Part shown: piece by piece, positions 16,857 to 25,329 of the stretch
How the letters are laid out: each line of letters begins with the position of its first letter
How positions within the stretch are numbered: the first letter of the stretch is position 1
Translations under genes and position numbers: made by a program
Assembly: GCF_001440545.1 (NCBI RefSeq)
Contig: NZ_LKHP01000003.1
Span: forward strand, 1-64,000
Source: Caloramator mitchellensis
Lineage (GTDB): Bacteria; Bacillota; Clostridia; Clostridiales; Caloramatoraceae
DNA length: 64,000 nt
Direction of reading: 5' to 3'
Notes under the pieces: model-generated
Databases searched by the model: none
Seen by the model: the letters and a program-made list of their open reading frames with translations, nothing else
Told to the model about the DNA's origin: nothing

Positions 16857-16885
16857 ATTATACTATAGTGGAAAAATTTTTTAAA
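16857..16885 (-). promoter_or_regulatory. Promoter of the aminopeptidase gene
   Basis: Read on the minus strand: TTTAAA (16885-16880), a 17-base spacer and TATAAT (16862-16857), about 70 bases upstream of the start codon. The -35 box is weak but the -10 is perfect. Confidence 0.55.
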
Positions 16886-16892
16886 TACCCTC

Positions 16893-16921
16893 TTTACAAA
16901 ATGTCGAATGAAGTCTAAAAT
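16893..16921 (+). promoter_or_regulatory. Divergent plus-strand promoter
   Basis: TTTACA (16893-16898), a 17-base spacer and TAAAAT (16916-16921). The expected start near 16928 lies only ~45 bases before a strong terminator, so it drives a short RNA or an attenuated leader. Confidence 0.6.
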
Positions 16922-16972
16922 AGTAATAGTGTGAAAGCAGTTACGTAAGGTTTATCATAAAAAATCATCTTT

Positions 16973-17002
16973 ATATCCTCCGAAATGGAGGATATTTTTT
17001 TT
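16973..17002 (+). terminator. Terminator/attenuator before the phospholipase C-like gene
   Basis: Hairpin ATATCCTCC-GAAAT-GGAGGATAT followed by eight T. No plus-strand gene lies upstream, only the promoter at 16893. It therefore ends a ~70-nt transcript, or regulates readthrough into the gene at 17049. No anti-terminator pairing was obvious. Confidence 0.8.
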
Positions 17003-17048
17003 ATTTTATGTCATAATATAATTGATAATTGCTTTTAGGGGTGATTTT

Positions 17049-17765
17049 ATGGGTCATATAGAAAATTCCTACGGTTTTTTGATGAGGAATGTATTGAAAG
17101 CAGTTAACCCTATTAAAAAGAAAATAATCAAGACAGAATGCAAAGTTCATAAATTTATAACTGAAGAGGCTCTTGAAATTTTAAGGAAAGATGGAAAATT
17201 AGCTGCACATGATTTTTTAAAAAACTATATGCATGATATAAATTCTGGTGTAGTTTGGGCTGACCAGGATTTTAAGAGCAGCAATCATTTTTATAACCCG
17301 GAAAGTGAAAGAGGACTTTATGGTGCAAGCAATGCACTAAAAGAGATTACATATTACTATACTAAATCTATAAAATTATATAGGGAAGGAAAAGTCCAAG
17401 CATCTATGTTTTATTTTGGTTGTGCAGCCCATATACTTCAGGATATGACTGTTCCACAGCATGTTAATGTAAAACTGCTTGACAGCCATAGAAGATATGA
17501 ACTTTGGGTTATCAAGACTTATTTGCTGCATGATATATTTAAAGCAAGAGAAGGTGGAATTTATCTCGATAACATTAAATCATTTATTCAATCTAATGCT
17601 GACAAGGCAATCGAAACTTATATGAAATTTAAGAACATAAATAACCGTGAGGACAGATATTATAAAATTACATCTGAAATACTGATACAAGCTCAAAAAA
17701 GCACAGCCGGGTTTATGTTGAAATATTATAATGATATTATTAAAATAAATGAAGGTAAACATTAG
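17049..17765 (+). CDS. Zinc-dependent phospholipase C-like protein
   Basis: A 238-residue protein of the zinc phospholipase C family (Clostridium alpha-toxin / B. cereus PLC). The metal ligands align well: His34 (ECKVHKF), Asp72 (WADQD), His80 (SSNHFYNP), His128, Asp132 and His138 (AAHILQDMTVPQH), and His147 and Glu151 (HRRYELW). Family enzymes hydrolyse phospholipid head groups. The known secreted enzymes have a signal peptide and use the new N-terminal Trp as a ligand. Here ATG 17049, behind GGGGTGAT, gives no signal peptide and no such Trp, so the protein should be cytoplasmic and its substrate may differ. It lacks the C-terminal C2-like domain of alpha-toxin. It precedes the flavin-reductase gene by 16 bases. 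Confidence 0.8.
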   Translation: MGHIENSYGFLMRNVLKAVNPIKKKIIKTECKVHKFITEEALEILRKDGKLAAHDFLKNYMHDINSGVVWADQDFKSSNHFYNPESERGLYGASNALKEITYYYTKSIKLYREGKVQASMFYFGCAAHILQDMTVPQHVNVKLLDSHRRYELWVIKTYLLHDIFKAREGGIYLDNIKSFIQSNADKAIETYMKFKNINNREDRYYKITSEILIQAQKSTAGFMLKYYNDIIKINEGKH

Positions 17766-17781
17766 AAAAGGATGGGTGACA

Positions 17782-18348
17782 ATGGCAAGAATGATTTGGA
17801 AGCCAGGAACTATGCTATATCCAGTTCCTGCAGCTTTGATTACTTCGAAATACGAGGATAAAGAAAATATAATTACAATTTCATGGATAGGGACAGTTTG
17901 TTCAGAGCCTCCTATGCTTTCTATTTCTGTAAGGCCAGAAAGATATAGCTATGAACTTATAAAAAAATCAGGAGAATTTGTGGTAAACATACCTAATAAA
18001 GACATTGCATTTGCGACAGACTATTGTGGAGTTAAATCGGGTAGAGAAGTGGATAAGTTTAAAATACTAAACCTTACAAAAGAAAAGGCCAGCAAGGTTG
18101 AGGCAAGCATTATTAAAGAATGTCCATTAGCTCTTGAATGCAAGGTTAAACAAATATTAGAACTGGGAACTCACCATATGTTTATCGCTGAAGTGGTTGC
18201 TGTTAATGTGGACGAAAAATATATGGATGAAAATGGAAAATTGCATCTGGATAAGGCAAATCTTTTGATGTATAATCATGGTAAATATGCCGTTACGGGT
18301 GAGCATATTGGGAAGTTTGGCTTTTCTGTCGAAAAGAAGAAAAAATAG
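17782..18348 (+). CDS. Flavin reductase / flavoredoxin family protein
   Basis: FMN-binding split-barrel protein of 188 residues. Typical blocks are MLYPVPAALITS, TISWIGTVCSEPPMLSISVRPERYSYELI (two parts) and GEFVVNIPNKDIA; the latter two line the FMN site in flavoredoxins. It probably transfers electrons between FMN and NAD(P)H or a redox protein in an anaerobic pathway. I chose ATG 17782 because it follows GGATGGGTGAC; the frame opens further upstream, inside the preceding gene. It is co-transcribed with the phospholipase-like and radical SAM genes. Confidence 0.85.
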   Translation: MARMIWKPGTMLYPVPAALITSKYEDKENIITISWIGTVCSEPPMLSISVRPERYSYELIKKSGEFVVNIPNKDIAFATDYCGVKSGREVDKFKILNLTKEKASKVEASIIKECPLALECKVKQILELGTHHMFIAEVVAVNVDEKYMDENGKLHLDKANLLMYNHGKYAVTGEHIGKFGFSVEKKKK

Positions 18349-18359
18349 TAGGTGAGGTT

Positions 18360-18881
18360 ATGGGGGATAAATGTTTTATACTGGATTTGAGCCGCAAAAG
18401 ATTTGAGGGGGATATTTTAGATATTTCCTATGAAGGAAATACAGCTATTTCAGAGATTATTAACAACGATTATCAAAAAGATTTTTACAAACTAAAAAGA
18501 TTGGACAACAATTTAGGCAAGTTTGATTATGTCATTTTTTTCTTATCGCTAAACAAATATAAAAGAAATGCTAAAAAACTTATAAGAAGTATAAAGGGAA
18601 ATCTCAAAGAAGACGGAAAAGTAGTCATCTGGGATATTGACTATAAAAGGTTAAAGCCATTTGAAAGAATCAACATAAAAATAATAAACAAAAATAACAG
18701 AATAAAGACACTTGATGAAGAATTTAGACATAGCCTTTTTACGCTTGAGTGTAGAGATATAATTGAATTGCTCCAGAGAGAAGGTTTTGAAATTTTAAAC
18801 AAAAATGACGATAGCATTATTTTCTACATTGAGGCAAAAAATGCGGAGGAAGCAAATGAGAATACTGTTAGCAGCACTTAA
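18360..18881 (+). CDS. Methyltransferase-like protein, degenerate
   Basis: A 173-residue protein preceded by TAGGTGAGG. The middle part (KFDYVIFFLSLNKYKRNAKKLIRSIKGNLKEDGKVVIWDI, read in two pieces) looks like the later strands of a class I SAM-methyltransferase fold. However, the N-terminal glycine-rich SAM motif (GxGxG) is missing; the start reads CFILDLSRKRFEGDILDISYEG. It may be an inactive or divergent methyltransferase. Its end overlaps the start of the radical SAM gene by 26 bases, so the two are coupled. The assignment is tentative. Confidence 0.4.
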   Translation: MGDKCFILDLSRKRFEGDILDISYEGNTAISEIINNDYQKDFYKLKRLDNNLGKFDYVIFFLSLNKYKRNAKKLIRSIKGNLKEDGKVVIWDIDYKRLKPFERINIKIINKNNRIKTLDEEFRHSLFTLECRDIIELLQREGFEILNKNDDSIIFYIEAKNAEEANENTVSST

Positions 18882-20502
18882 TTCAAAATACATTCACTCA
18901 AACCTTGCAATAAGATATTTAAAAGAATATGCAAAATGTTTTAAGGTTGATATTTATGAAACCACAATAAATGAAAATCCATTCAATATTGCCATTGACA
19001 TTGCTAATCAAAAATACGATGTCGTTGGATTTTCATGTTATATTTGGAACATTGAAAACACATTGAAGGTTTGCAGCATATTAAAAGAAATAGATGAGAA
19101 TATAAAGATAATACTTGGAGGCCCTGAGGTTTCATATGACCCAGAGGATGTATTAAAGCAATGCAGCTTTATAGACTATGTTATATATGGAGAAGGGGAG
19201 GAAACCTTTAGGGAACTTCTTATCCATCTTAGGGAAAATAAAGATTTATTATCTGTTGACGGATTAGCGTTTCTAAAGAATGGCGAAATAAAGGTTAACA
19301 AACCAAGAAAACTTATAGAAAATTTAGATATAATACCCTTCCCATATGAAAACTTGCCTCAGAGAATTCTATATTACGAAGCCTCAAGAGGATGCCCTTT
19401 TAACTGCAAATACTGTTTATCATCGACTATTAAAGGAATTAGATTTTTTAGTTTAGACAGGGTTAAAAGAGACTTAAAATTCTTTATTGACAACAATGTA
19501 AGGCTTGTTAAATTTGTGGATAGAACATTTAATTCAAACAAACGATTTGCAATTGAAATATGGAAATTTCTAATCGAAAATGCTTCAGGGACAAAATTTC
19601 ATTTTGAAATTGCGGCCGACCTTTTGGACGATGAATGCCTAGAAGTTTTAAAAAGTGCACCCGAAGATTTGTTCCAATTTGAAATTGGAGTTCAGACAAC
19701 AAATATTGAAGTGTTAAAGAATATAAATAGAATCATGGATTTCGATAGGGTTAAAAGCAACATAATTAAGCTCAATGAGCATAGAAATATACACTGTCAC
19801 TTGGACTTAATCGTTGGACTTCCTGGAGAGGATATTAATTCTTTCAAAAGGTCATTTGATGAAGTAATGGCTCTAAGACCGGATGTTCTTCAGATTGGAT
19901 TCTTAAAGGTTCTTAAGGGTTCTCCAATTAGCCTTGAAACAAATGAATTTGGCATAAAATATTCAAAATACCCTCCATATCAGGTTTTAAGAACAAATTC
20001 ATTAAGTTTAGAAGAAATAGTTTTTCTGCTTAAATTTGAAGATGTATTTGAAACCTTTTATAACAGCGGCATTTTCAAAATAACGCTTGGATACTTTGCA
20101 AATAAAAATTCTGACTTTGATTTCTTTAAAGGACTGACCCTTTATCTTGATAAATCAGGATATTTTGATAAAAATCACGACTTGAGTTCAAAATTTGAAT
20201 ATTTATTAGGGTATTTGAAAAAATATGAGGAAGAAAAATATTTAATTGACCTCATGATACACGACTATATTTTGACTACTAAAAAATCACATCTTCCAGA
20301 GTTTTTGAGGAAAAGGGAAATTGCAGTGGAAACAATTGAACTAATTGATGACCTTATATTCATGGAAAAGAAGGAATTAAAAAAAATGTTGGCGATAAAT
20401 ACTAATATTATGTTCTTAAATGGAAAATATATAAAAAAAGAAGGCATTGTAATTTTCAACCCAATCTATAGAAAATATTATTATTCAAAACTAAACTATT
20501 AA
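18856..20502 (+). CDS. B12-binding radical SAM protein (DUF4080-type)
   Basis: A 548-residue enzyme. The N-terminal ~140 residues form a cobalamin-binding-type Rossmann domain (ILLAALNSKYIHSNLAIRYL...IKIILGGPEVSYDPE). The radical SAM core follows, with CPFNCKYCLS, the CxxxCxxC motif for the [4Fe-4S] cluster, at about 187-196. The C-terminal ~170 residues match the DUF4080-type extension. Such proteins are common in Clostridia and their substrates are mostly unknown. The start ATG 18856 follows GGAGGAAG and lies within the preceding gene. The coupling to a methyltransferase-like protein and a flavoredoxin, a possible electron donor for radical SAM activation, is notable. Confidence 0.82.
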   Translation: MRILLAALNSKYIHSNLAIRYLKEYAKCFKVDIYETTINENPFNIAIDIANQKYDVVGFSCYIWNIENTLKVCSILKEIDENIKIILGGPEVSYDPEDVLKQCSFIDYVIYGEGEETFRELLIHLRENKDLLSVDGLAFLKNGEIKVNKPRKLIENLDIIPFPYENLPQRILYYEASRGCPFNCKYCLSSTIKGIRFFSLDRVKRDLKFFIDNNVRLVKFVDRTFNSNKRFAIEIWKFLIENASGTKFHFEIAADLLDDECLEVLKSAPEDLFQFEIGVQTTNIEVLKNINRIMDFDRVKSNIIKLNEHRNIHCHLDLIVGLPGEDINSFKRSFDEVMALRPDVLQIGFLKVLKGSPISLETNEFGIKYSKYPPYQVLRTNSLSLEEIVFLLKFEDVFETFYNSGIFKITLGYFANKNSDFDFFKGLTLYLDKSGYFDKNHDLSSKFEYLLGYLKKYEEEKYLIDLMIHDYILTTKKSHLPEFLRKREIAVETIELIDDLIFMEKKELKKMLAINTNIMFLNGKYIKKEGIVIFNPIYRKYYYSKLNY

Positions 20503-20503
20503 G

Positions 20504-20551
20504 AAAATTCGATAAATTAAAACTTTAACAAAGTATTTTATCGAATTTTTT
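20504..20551 (+). terminator. Terminator after the radical SAM operon
   Basis: Inverted repeat AAAATTCGATAAA / TTTATCGAATTTT with a ~20-base loop, followed by T. It starts just after the stop codon at 20500-20502. Confidence 0.7.
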
Positions 20552-20574
20552 GTTAAATTAAATTAATTTGATAC

Positions 20575-20603
20575 TTGGTGTTTTTATTTGTCTATAGTAT
20601 AAT
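20575..20603 (+). promoter_or_regulatory. Promoter of the V-ATPase operon
   Basis: TTGGTG (20575-20580), a 17-base spacer and a perfect TATAAT (20598-20603). It is the only good promoter upstream of the nine closely packed V-ATPase genes. Confidence 0.6.
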
Positions 20604-20649
20604 TATAATTGGGTGAAAATTTTTAATCTACATTAAAGGTGGTGATAAC

Positions 20650-20976
20650 TTGGCACTTGAAGTTGTTAGACAAGTATCAGAAATTGAAAGACAGTCAGAG
20701 GAAATTGTTAAACAATCCCAATTAAAAGCCACGGAAATTATTAAAAATGCAAAAGAACAGGCAGATAATATCATCAAGGATGCTCATAAAAGAGCAAACA
20801 TTATGCATGATGAAATTTTATCGAAGTATGAAAACGAGGGGCAGGTTGAAGCAAATCCAATTATTGAAGAGGGAAACAAATCAATAGAGCAAGTAAAAAA
20901 TGTTCCACCTGATAAATTGGATAAGGCTGTAAATATGGTTATCGAGAGGATAGTGAATAGCCATGGCGATAGTTAG
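20650..20976 (+). CDS. ntpF: V-type ATPase subunit G/H (peripheral stalk)
   Basis: A 108-residue protein forming a long charged helix (IERQSEEIVKQSQLKATEIIKNAKEQADNII in pieces, about 11-45), typical of the V/A-ATPase subunit G (archaeal H) that pairs with subunit E in the peripheral stalk. Translation starts with TTG at 20650 behind GGTGGTGAT. First gene of the operon, in the same position as ntpF of E. hirae. Its end overlaps ntpI by 14 bases. Confidence 0.75.
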   Translation: MALEVVRQVSEIERQSEEIVKQSQLKATEIIKNAKEQADNIIKDAHKRANIMHDEILSKYENEGQVEANPIIEEGNKSIEQVKNVPPDKLDKAVNMVIERIVNSHGDS

Positions 20977-22855
20977 AATGAAAAAAATAAGCATAGTTGC
21001 TCCGAAAGAAGATAGGGATGGACTGTTAAAACTGATTCAAAGATTAGGAACAGTTCAACTTATTAATATAGAAGAGCAGCTAGAAGATGTTGAACTTAAA
21101 ACTGAAAAGGTGAACAGTGAAGCTGAATACAGATATTCTAAAATTAAATTTACCTATGAATTTTTAAAGGCATATTCAGATGTTAAAAAGGGCTTATTTA
21201 CTAAAAAGAAGGTCCTTAGCTTGGAGGATTTTGAGAATCTGAATAAACATGTTAACTGGGAAGAAATCTATGAAAAATGCAAATCTATTGAAGATGAAAT
21301 CAATTCAGTAAATTCGAGGATTTCGAAGATTGAATCACAGATAATCCAATACAGCGATTGGATTAACCTTGATGTCAATTTAGTAATTCTTGAGGGTCTA
21401 AAAAATATAAGCTATTTCATAGGAACTATCAATAAGAAGTTTAAGGACTCCTTCTTATTGGAGTTTAATGAAAAGTTCAAGGACGCTTATTTTGAAATTA
21501 TCAACGAAAAACAAAGCGATGTGAACCTATTTGCAATTGTTCACAAGAATATTTACGACGAAGTATTTGAAGTGCTAAAAAAATATGGTTATACAAAGCT
21601 AAACATCGAGCTTGATAAAACACCATCTCAAAAGATTGATGAATTTAACAGTGAAATCCAAGCTCTTAAAGCAAGAGAAAACGAGTTAAAGCTCGAGGCT
21701 AAGAAGCTTACTGAAAAAATAGATGAAGTTGAGAGCATTTATGACTACATCTACTCAGAATTGCTGTTAGAACAGGCAAAGGCAAAGGTTGCTGGAACCA
21801 ATAAGACCGTTATATTTACTGGATGGATACCCGAGAATGAAGTAGAGAAGGCTACAAATGCAATTTACACAAAATTCAGACATATTTACATCGATTTGGA
21901 AGATGGAGACCAGGAAAACGCACCGGTTCAGCTGAAAAACAGTTGGATTGTTGAACCGTTTGAAGTTGTAACTTCAATGTATGCTCTTCCAAAGACTAAT
22001 GAAGTTGACCCGACGCCTATTTTAACACCGTTTTTCCTATTGTTCTTTGGAATGATGATGGCGGATATTGGCTACGGGCTTATGATGATGGCTGTAAGTA
22101 TTGTATTATTAAAGTTTACAAGCGTCGAAGGTGATTTAAAGAAACTTGCTAAGTTAATACTTTACTGCAGTTTTCCAACTATACTGTTTGGTTTCTTATA
22201 CGGCAGCTTCTTTGGAGGAATAATTCCAATAACTCCACTATGGCTGAATCCAGTTGACAGACCAATGGATGTTTTAACATTCTCAATTGTCTTTGGTTTG
22301 ATACATCTATATGTAGGACTTGGAGTTAAAGCATACAGGCTTATAAGGGATGGAAAGGTTAAAGATGCATTCTTTGATGTAGGTGCATGGTATTTACTGC
22401 TTTCAGGTCTTATTTGGATGGGATTAGGCGGAGGAAATATTGCAAAAATAATTGCAATATTGGGTGCTGCTATAATACTTTTAACTCATGGTAGAGAAAA
22501 CAAAACAATAGTCGGTAAGTTCTTTGGAGGATTTTATTCACTATACGGAGTTACAGGATACTTAGGAGATGCACTTTCCTATTCACGTCTTTTAGCATTA
22601 GGACTTGCATCGGGTTTGATAGGGTGGTCTTTTAACCTCTTGATTGAACTATTAGGAGGGGGCATAACAGCTTTAATATTTGGACCAATTATATTCATAG
22701 CAGGACATACTTTTAACTTTTTAATAGGACTTTTAGGAGTTTATGTTCACACATCAAGATTGCAGTATCTTGAATTTTTCGGAAAGTTCTATGAAGGTGG
22801 CGGAAAGGCATTTGAGCCTTTAAGAATAAAAACTAAATTTATTAAGGTTGAATAA
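20963..22855 (+). CDS. ntpI: V-type ATPase subunit I (membrane stator)
   Basis: Subunit I (a-subunit homologue), 630 residues. It provides the stationary half-channels for ion flow next to the K ring. The N-terminal ~330 residues are cytoplasmic and coiled-coil rich; the C-terminal ~300 residues hold about seven helices, beginning FFLLFFGMMMADIGYGLMMM. The conserved arginine-containing helix region near GDALSYSRLLALGLASGLI (about 545-563) carries the essential arginine of the family. An in-frame ATG at 20978 is an alternative start, but 20963 has a GAGAGG site upstream. Confidence 0.92.
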   Translation: MAIVRMKKISIVAPKEDRDGLLKLIQRLGTVQLINIEEQLEDVELKTEKVNSEAEYRYSKIKFTYEFLKAYSDVKKGLFTKKKVLSLEDFENLNKHVNWEEIYEKCKSIEDEINSVNSRISKIESQIIQYSDWINLDVNLVILEGLKNISYFIGTINKKFKDSFLLEFNEKFKDAYFEIINEKQSDVNLFAIVHKNIYDEVFEVLKKYGYTKLNIELDKTPSQKIDEFNSEIQALKARENELKLEAKKLTEKIDEVESIYDYIYSELLLEQAKAKVAGTNKTVIFTGWIPENEVEKATNAIYTKFRHIYIDLEDGDQENAPVQLKNSWIVEPFEVVTSMYALPKTNEVDPTPILTPFFLLFFGMMMADIGYGLMMMAVSIVLLKFTSVEGDLKKLAKLILYCSFPTILFGFLYGSFFGGIIPITPLWLNPVDRPMDVLTFSIVFGLIHLYVGLGVKAYRLIRDGKVKDAFFDVGAWYLLLSGLIWMGLGGGNIAKIIAILGAAIILLTHGRENKTIVGKFFGGFYSLYGVTGYLGDALSYSRLLALGLASGLIGWSFNLLIELLGGGITALIFGPIIFIAGHTFNFLIGLLGVYVHTSRLQYLEFFGKFYEGGGKAFEPLRIKTKFIKVE

Positions 22856-22869
22856 GGGAGGAATTAACT

Positions 22870-23379
22870 ATGGAAAATTTTGCAACATTCGTTGAATTTT
22901 TAAAGGTTTATGGTGGAGCTATATTAGCCCTACTTGGAGCAGCATTAGCAGCTTTAATGGCAGGTATAGGGTCAGCTAAGGGTGTAGGAATAGTTGGTGA
23001 AAGCGCTGCAGGCTTAATTACAGAAGACCCAGAAAAGTTTGGTCAATCACTTATACTCCAGGTTATCCCAGGAACACAAGGTTTCTATGGATTTATTACA
23101 GCTCTTATAGTTTTACAAAGAGTTGGACTTCTTGGTGGAGGCTTAAAGCCATTAACACTTTCACAGGGATTCCTATTATTAATGGCATGTCTGCCAATGG
23201 CATTTGTTGGTTTATATTCAGCTATATCACAGGGTAAAACTGCAGCTGCAGGTATTCAAATATTAGCAAAGAGACCAGAAAAGATGTTCAATGGTGTTAT
23301 TTATGCCGTAATGGTTGAAACTTATGCCGTAGTTGCTCTTATTACTTCAATATTGATGATTGTTAACATAAAGATATGA
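22870..23379 (+). CDS. ntpK: V-type ATPase proteolipid subunit K
   Basis: Rotor-ring subunit of 169 residues with four helices (two duplicated hairpins). The ion-binding glutamate is Glu150 (AVMVETYAV). Residues equivalent to the E. hirae Na+ ligands are present: Thr69 and Gln70 (PGTQGFYG) and Gln121 (SQGKTAAAG). The spacing Gln121-Glu150 is 29, as between Gln110 and Glu139 of E. hirae. This pattern predicts Na+ rather than H+ as coupling ion. Only the second hairpin carries the carboxylate, as in E. hirae. The gene follows AAGGGAGGAAT and lies 14 bases after ntpI. Confidence 0.92.
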   Translation: MENFATFVEFLKVYGGAILALLGAALAALMAGIGSAKGVGIVGESAAGLITEDPEKFGQSLILQVIPGTQGFYGFITALIVLQRVGLLGGGLKPLTLSQGFLLLMACLPMAFVGLYSAISQGKTAAAGIQILAKRPEKMFNGVIYAVMVETYAVVALITSILMIVNIKI

Positions 23380-23392
23380 AGGAGTGCTTAAA

Positions 23393-23989
23393 ATGGCCGG
23401 AATAGATAATTTAAAGGAAAGGCTTCTCAGTGATGCAAAAGCTAAGGCACTTGAAATAGAAAACCAAGCAAATGCTAAGGCTGATGAAATATTAAAGGAA
23501 GCTAACCTAAAGGCTGAAAGGATAATAGAAGAAATAAAAGAAAAGGCAGAAAAAGAAGGAAAAGAGTTAAAGGAAAGAATTATCTCTAAGGCTAAAATGC
23601 AGGTTAGAGATATGATGCTAAAGCAAAAGCAGGATTCTATAGACAACGTATTCAATTTAGTTATACAGAAGATTAATTCAATGGATATAAATTCCTATAA
23701 GGAATTTATAAAGAAGATAATATTAAACAACGTAGAATTTGGAGATGAAGAAATAGTTGTTTCAGCAAAGGACAAGGAAAGAATAGATAACAGCCTTATA
23801 GCTGAAATAAACAGCATATTGGTTCAAAATGGAAAGATGGGCAGCATAACTTTAAGCCCTGATACTGCCAATATTAGCTCAGGCTTCATCATGAGAAGAA
23901 AGGGCTTGGAGATTAACTGCACAATTGAATCGATAATAAGAAATTTAAGAGATGAAATAGAAACAGAAATTGCAAACATAATATTTTAA
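23393..23989 (+). CDS. ntpE: V-type ATPase subunit E (peripheral stalk)
   Basis: Peripheral-stalk subunit of 198 residues. An N-terminal helix (ERLLSDAKAKALEIENQANAKADEI... in parts, about 7-85) pairs with subunit G; a globular C-terminal domain (about 100-198) contacts the catalytic head. ATG 23393 is chosen because AAGGAGTG lies 7 bases upstream. An in-frame ATG at 23384 lacks correct spacing. Confidence 0.85.
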   Translation: MAGIDNLKERLLSDAKAKALEIENQANAKADEILKEANLKAERIIEEIKEKAEKEGKELKERIISKAKMQVRDMMLKQKQDSIDNVFNLVIQKINSMDINSYKEFIKKIILNNVEFGDEEIVVSAKDKERIDNSLIAEINSILVQNGKMGSITLSPDTANISSGFIMRRKGLEINCTIESIIRNLRDEIETEIANIIF

Positions 23990-24021
23990 TTCCTCCATTT
24001 AAAAGGACAGGAGGGGAAGGA

Positions 24022-25008
24022 ATGGATTTAACTATTTTTGCACAAGCAATAGCAAGAATAAAGGCTTTAGAAACAAAATTGCTCGACAGAGCTAAATTTG
24101 AAACAATAATTGAATCCAAGGATTTCAATGACGCAATTAGGATTCTTCAGGATTCACAATATGCTCAGTATTTAAGTTTTGATTATGAGGCAGGGCTTTA
24201 TAAAGCGCTTGAGGATTTATATGTTGAAATGAGAAAATTAAGCCCGTCTAAAGAAGTAGTGGACGTATTAGCTGCAAGATACGATGGCCACAACATAAAA
24301 ACATTGATAAAGGCCAAGTTTTCAAATTTCGATAGCGATAGGCTTTTGATAAACATTGGAACTATTCCTTTAGATAACTTAAAAATAATGCTAAAGGAAG
24401 AAAATTTCAGGGAAATGAACAAAACACTAAGGTTCTATGTTGAAAAGGCAATCGCAGAATTTAAGAATACCCAAAATCCTCAGGATATAGATATCATAAT
24501 CGACCAGGGTATTTTAAAATATATGCAGGAAATTGCAGAGGAATCTGGTCTTGAATATCTAAAGAAAATAGTCAAACTAATAGTTGATATGACAAATATA
24601 AAGGCCTTTATAAGGATAAAGGTTCAGGATAGGGAAAGGGAATTGTTTGCAAAGGTATATACTAGCGGTGGAAATCTTGATATGGACCACTATATGAACA
24701 GCTTTAACGATAGCTTGGATAGTTTTGCAAACAGGATAATGCACTCGGAGCATTTCAAATGGGTAAAGGGTGCGATAGAAGAATATATTAAAAACGGCGA
24801 TATAGGAAGCATTGAAAAGTATGGCGATAATTATATAATCGATATAATTAAAAATTCAAAATTTGTAAGCTTCGGGCCAGACCCACTTATAGCTTTTCTA
24901 ATCGCTAAGGAAAACGAAAACAGGTTATTGAGAATAGTTTTGACAGGGAAGAAGAACAATGTATCACCCGACGTTATAAGAGAAAGGCTGCGTGATGTTT
25001 ATGTATAA
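24022..25008 (+). CDS. ntpC: V-type ATPase subunit C (rotor socket)
   Basis: AC39/d-type subunit of 328 residues that links the central stalk to the K ring. The opening (FAQAIARIKALETKLLDRAKFE) and the internal YDGHNIKTLIKAKFS block are typical. All-helical prediction, cytoplasmic. A strong AGGAGGGGAAGG ribosome-binding site. The last 14 bases overlap the next gene. Confidence 0.88.
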   Translation: MDLTIFAQAIARIKALETKLLDRAKFETIIESKDFNDAIRILQDSQYAQYLSFDYEAGLYKALEDLYVEMRKLSPSKEVVDVLAARYDGHNIKTLIKAKFSNFDSDRLLINIGTIPLDNLKIMLKEENFREMNKTLRFYVEKAIAEFKNTQNPQDIDIIIDQGILKYMQEIAEESGLEYLKKIVKLIVDMTNIKAFIRIKVQDRERELFAKVYTSGGNLDMDHYMNSFNDSLDSFANRIMHSEHFKWVKGAIEEYIKNGDIGSIEKYGDNYIIDIIKNSKFVSFGPDPLIAFLIAKENENRLLRIVLTGKKNNVSPDVIRERLRDVYV

Positions 25009-25324
25009 GATAGGAGTTGTCGGGGAAAAAGACGCGGTAATTGCTTTTCTATCGCTTGGAATGACTGTAAAATCAGTTGAAACTCCACAGGAGGCACAAA
25101 GGGAAATTGACCTGATGGCAAGGGAAGGATATGGTCTTATTTTTGTAACTGAAACTGTTGCTAAAGAAATAGATGAGACTATTGAAAGATACAAAAACAG
25201 CTTTCTCCCTGCTGTTATACTAATACCAGGAAGCCAGGGCAGTCTTGGAATAGGGATGCAGAAAATAAAAGACAATGTAGAAAGAGCTGTCGGAGTTGAT
25301 ATTTTATCAAAGAAGGAAGGTTGA
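24995..25324 (+). CDS. ntpG: V-type ATPase subunit F (central stalk)
   Basis: Central-stalk subunit of 109 residues with a Rossmann-like fold ([20 protein letters not shown], then [15 protein letters not shown] and [17 protein letters not shown]). It binds subunit D and helps coupling. ATG 24995 has an AAAGG site 8 bases upstream; ATG 25001 is an alternative. It corresponds to ntpG of the E. hirae operon. Confidence 0.87.
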   Translation: MFMYKIGVVGEKDAVIAFLSLGMTVKSVETPQEAQREIDLMAREGYGLIFVTETVAKEIDETIERYKNSFLPAVILIPGSQGSLGIGMQKIKDNVERAVGVDILSKKEG

Positions 25325-25329
25325 TAGTC

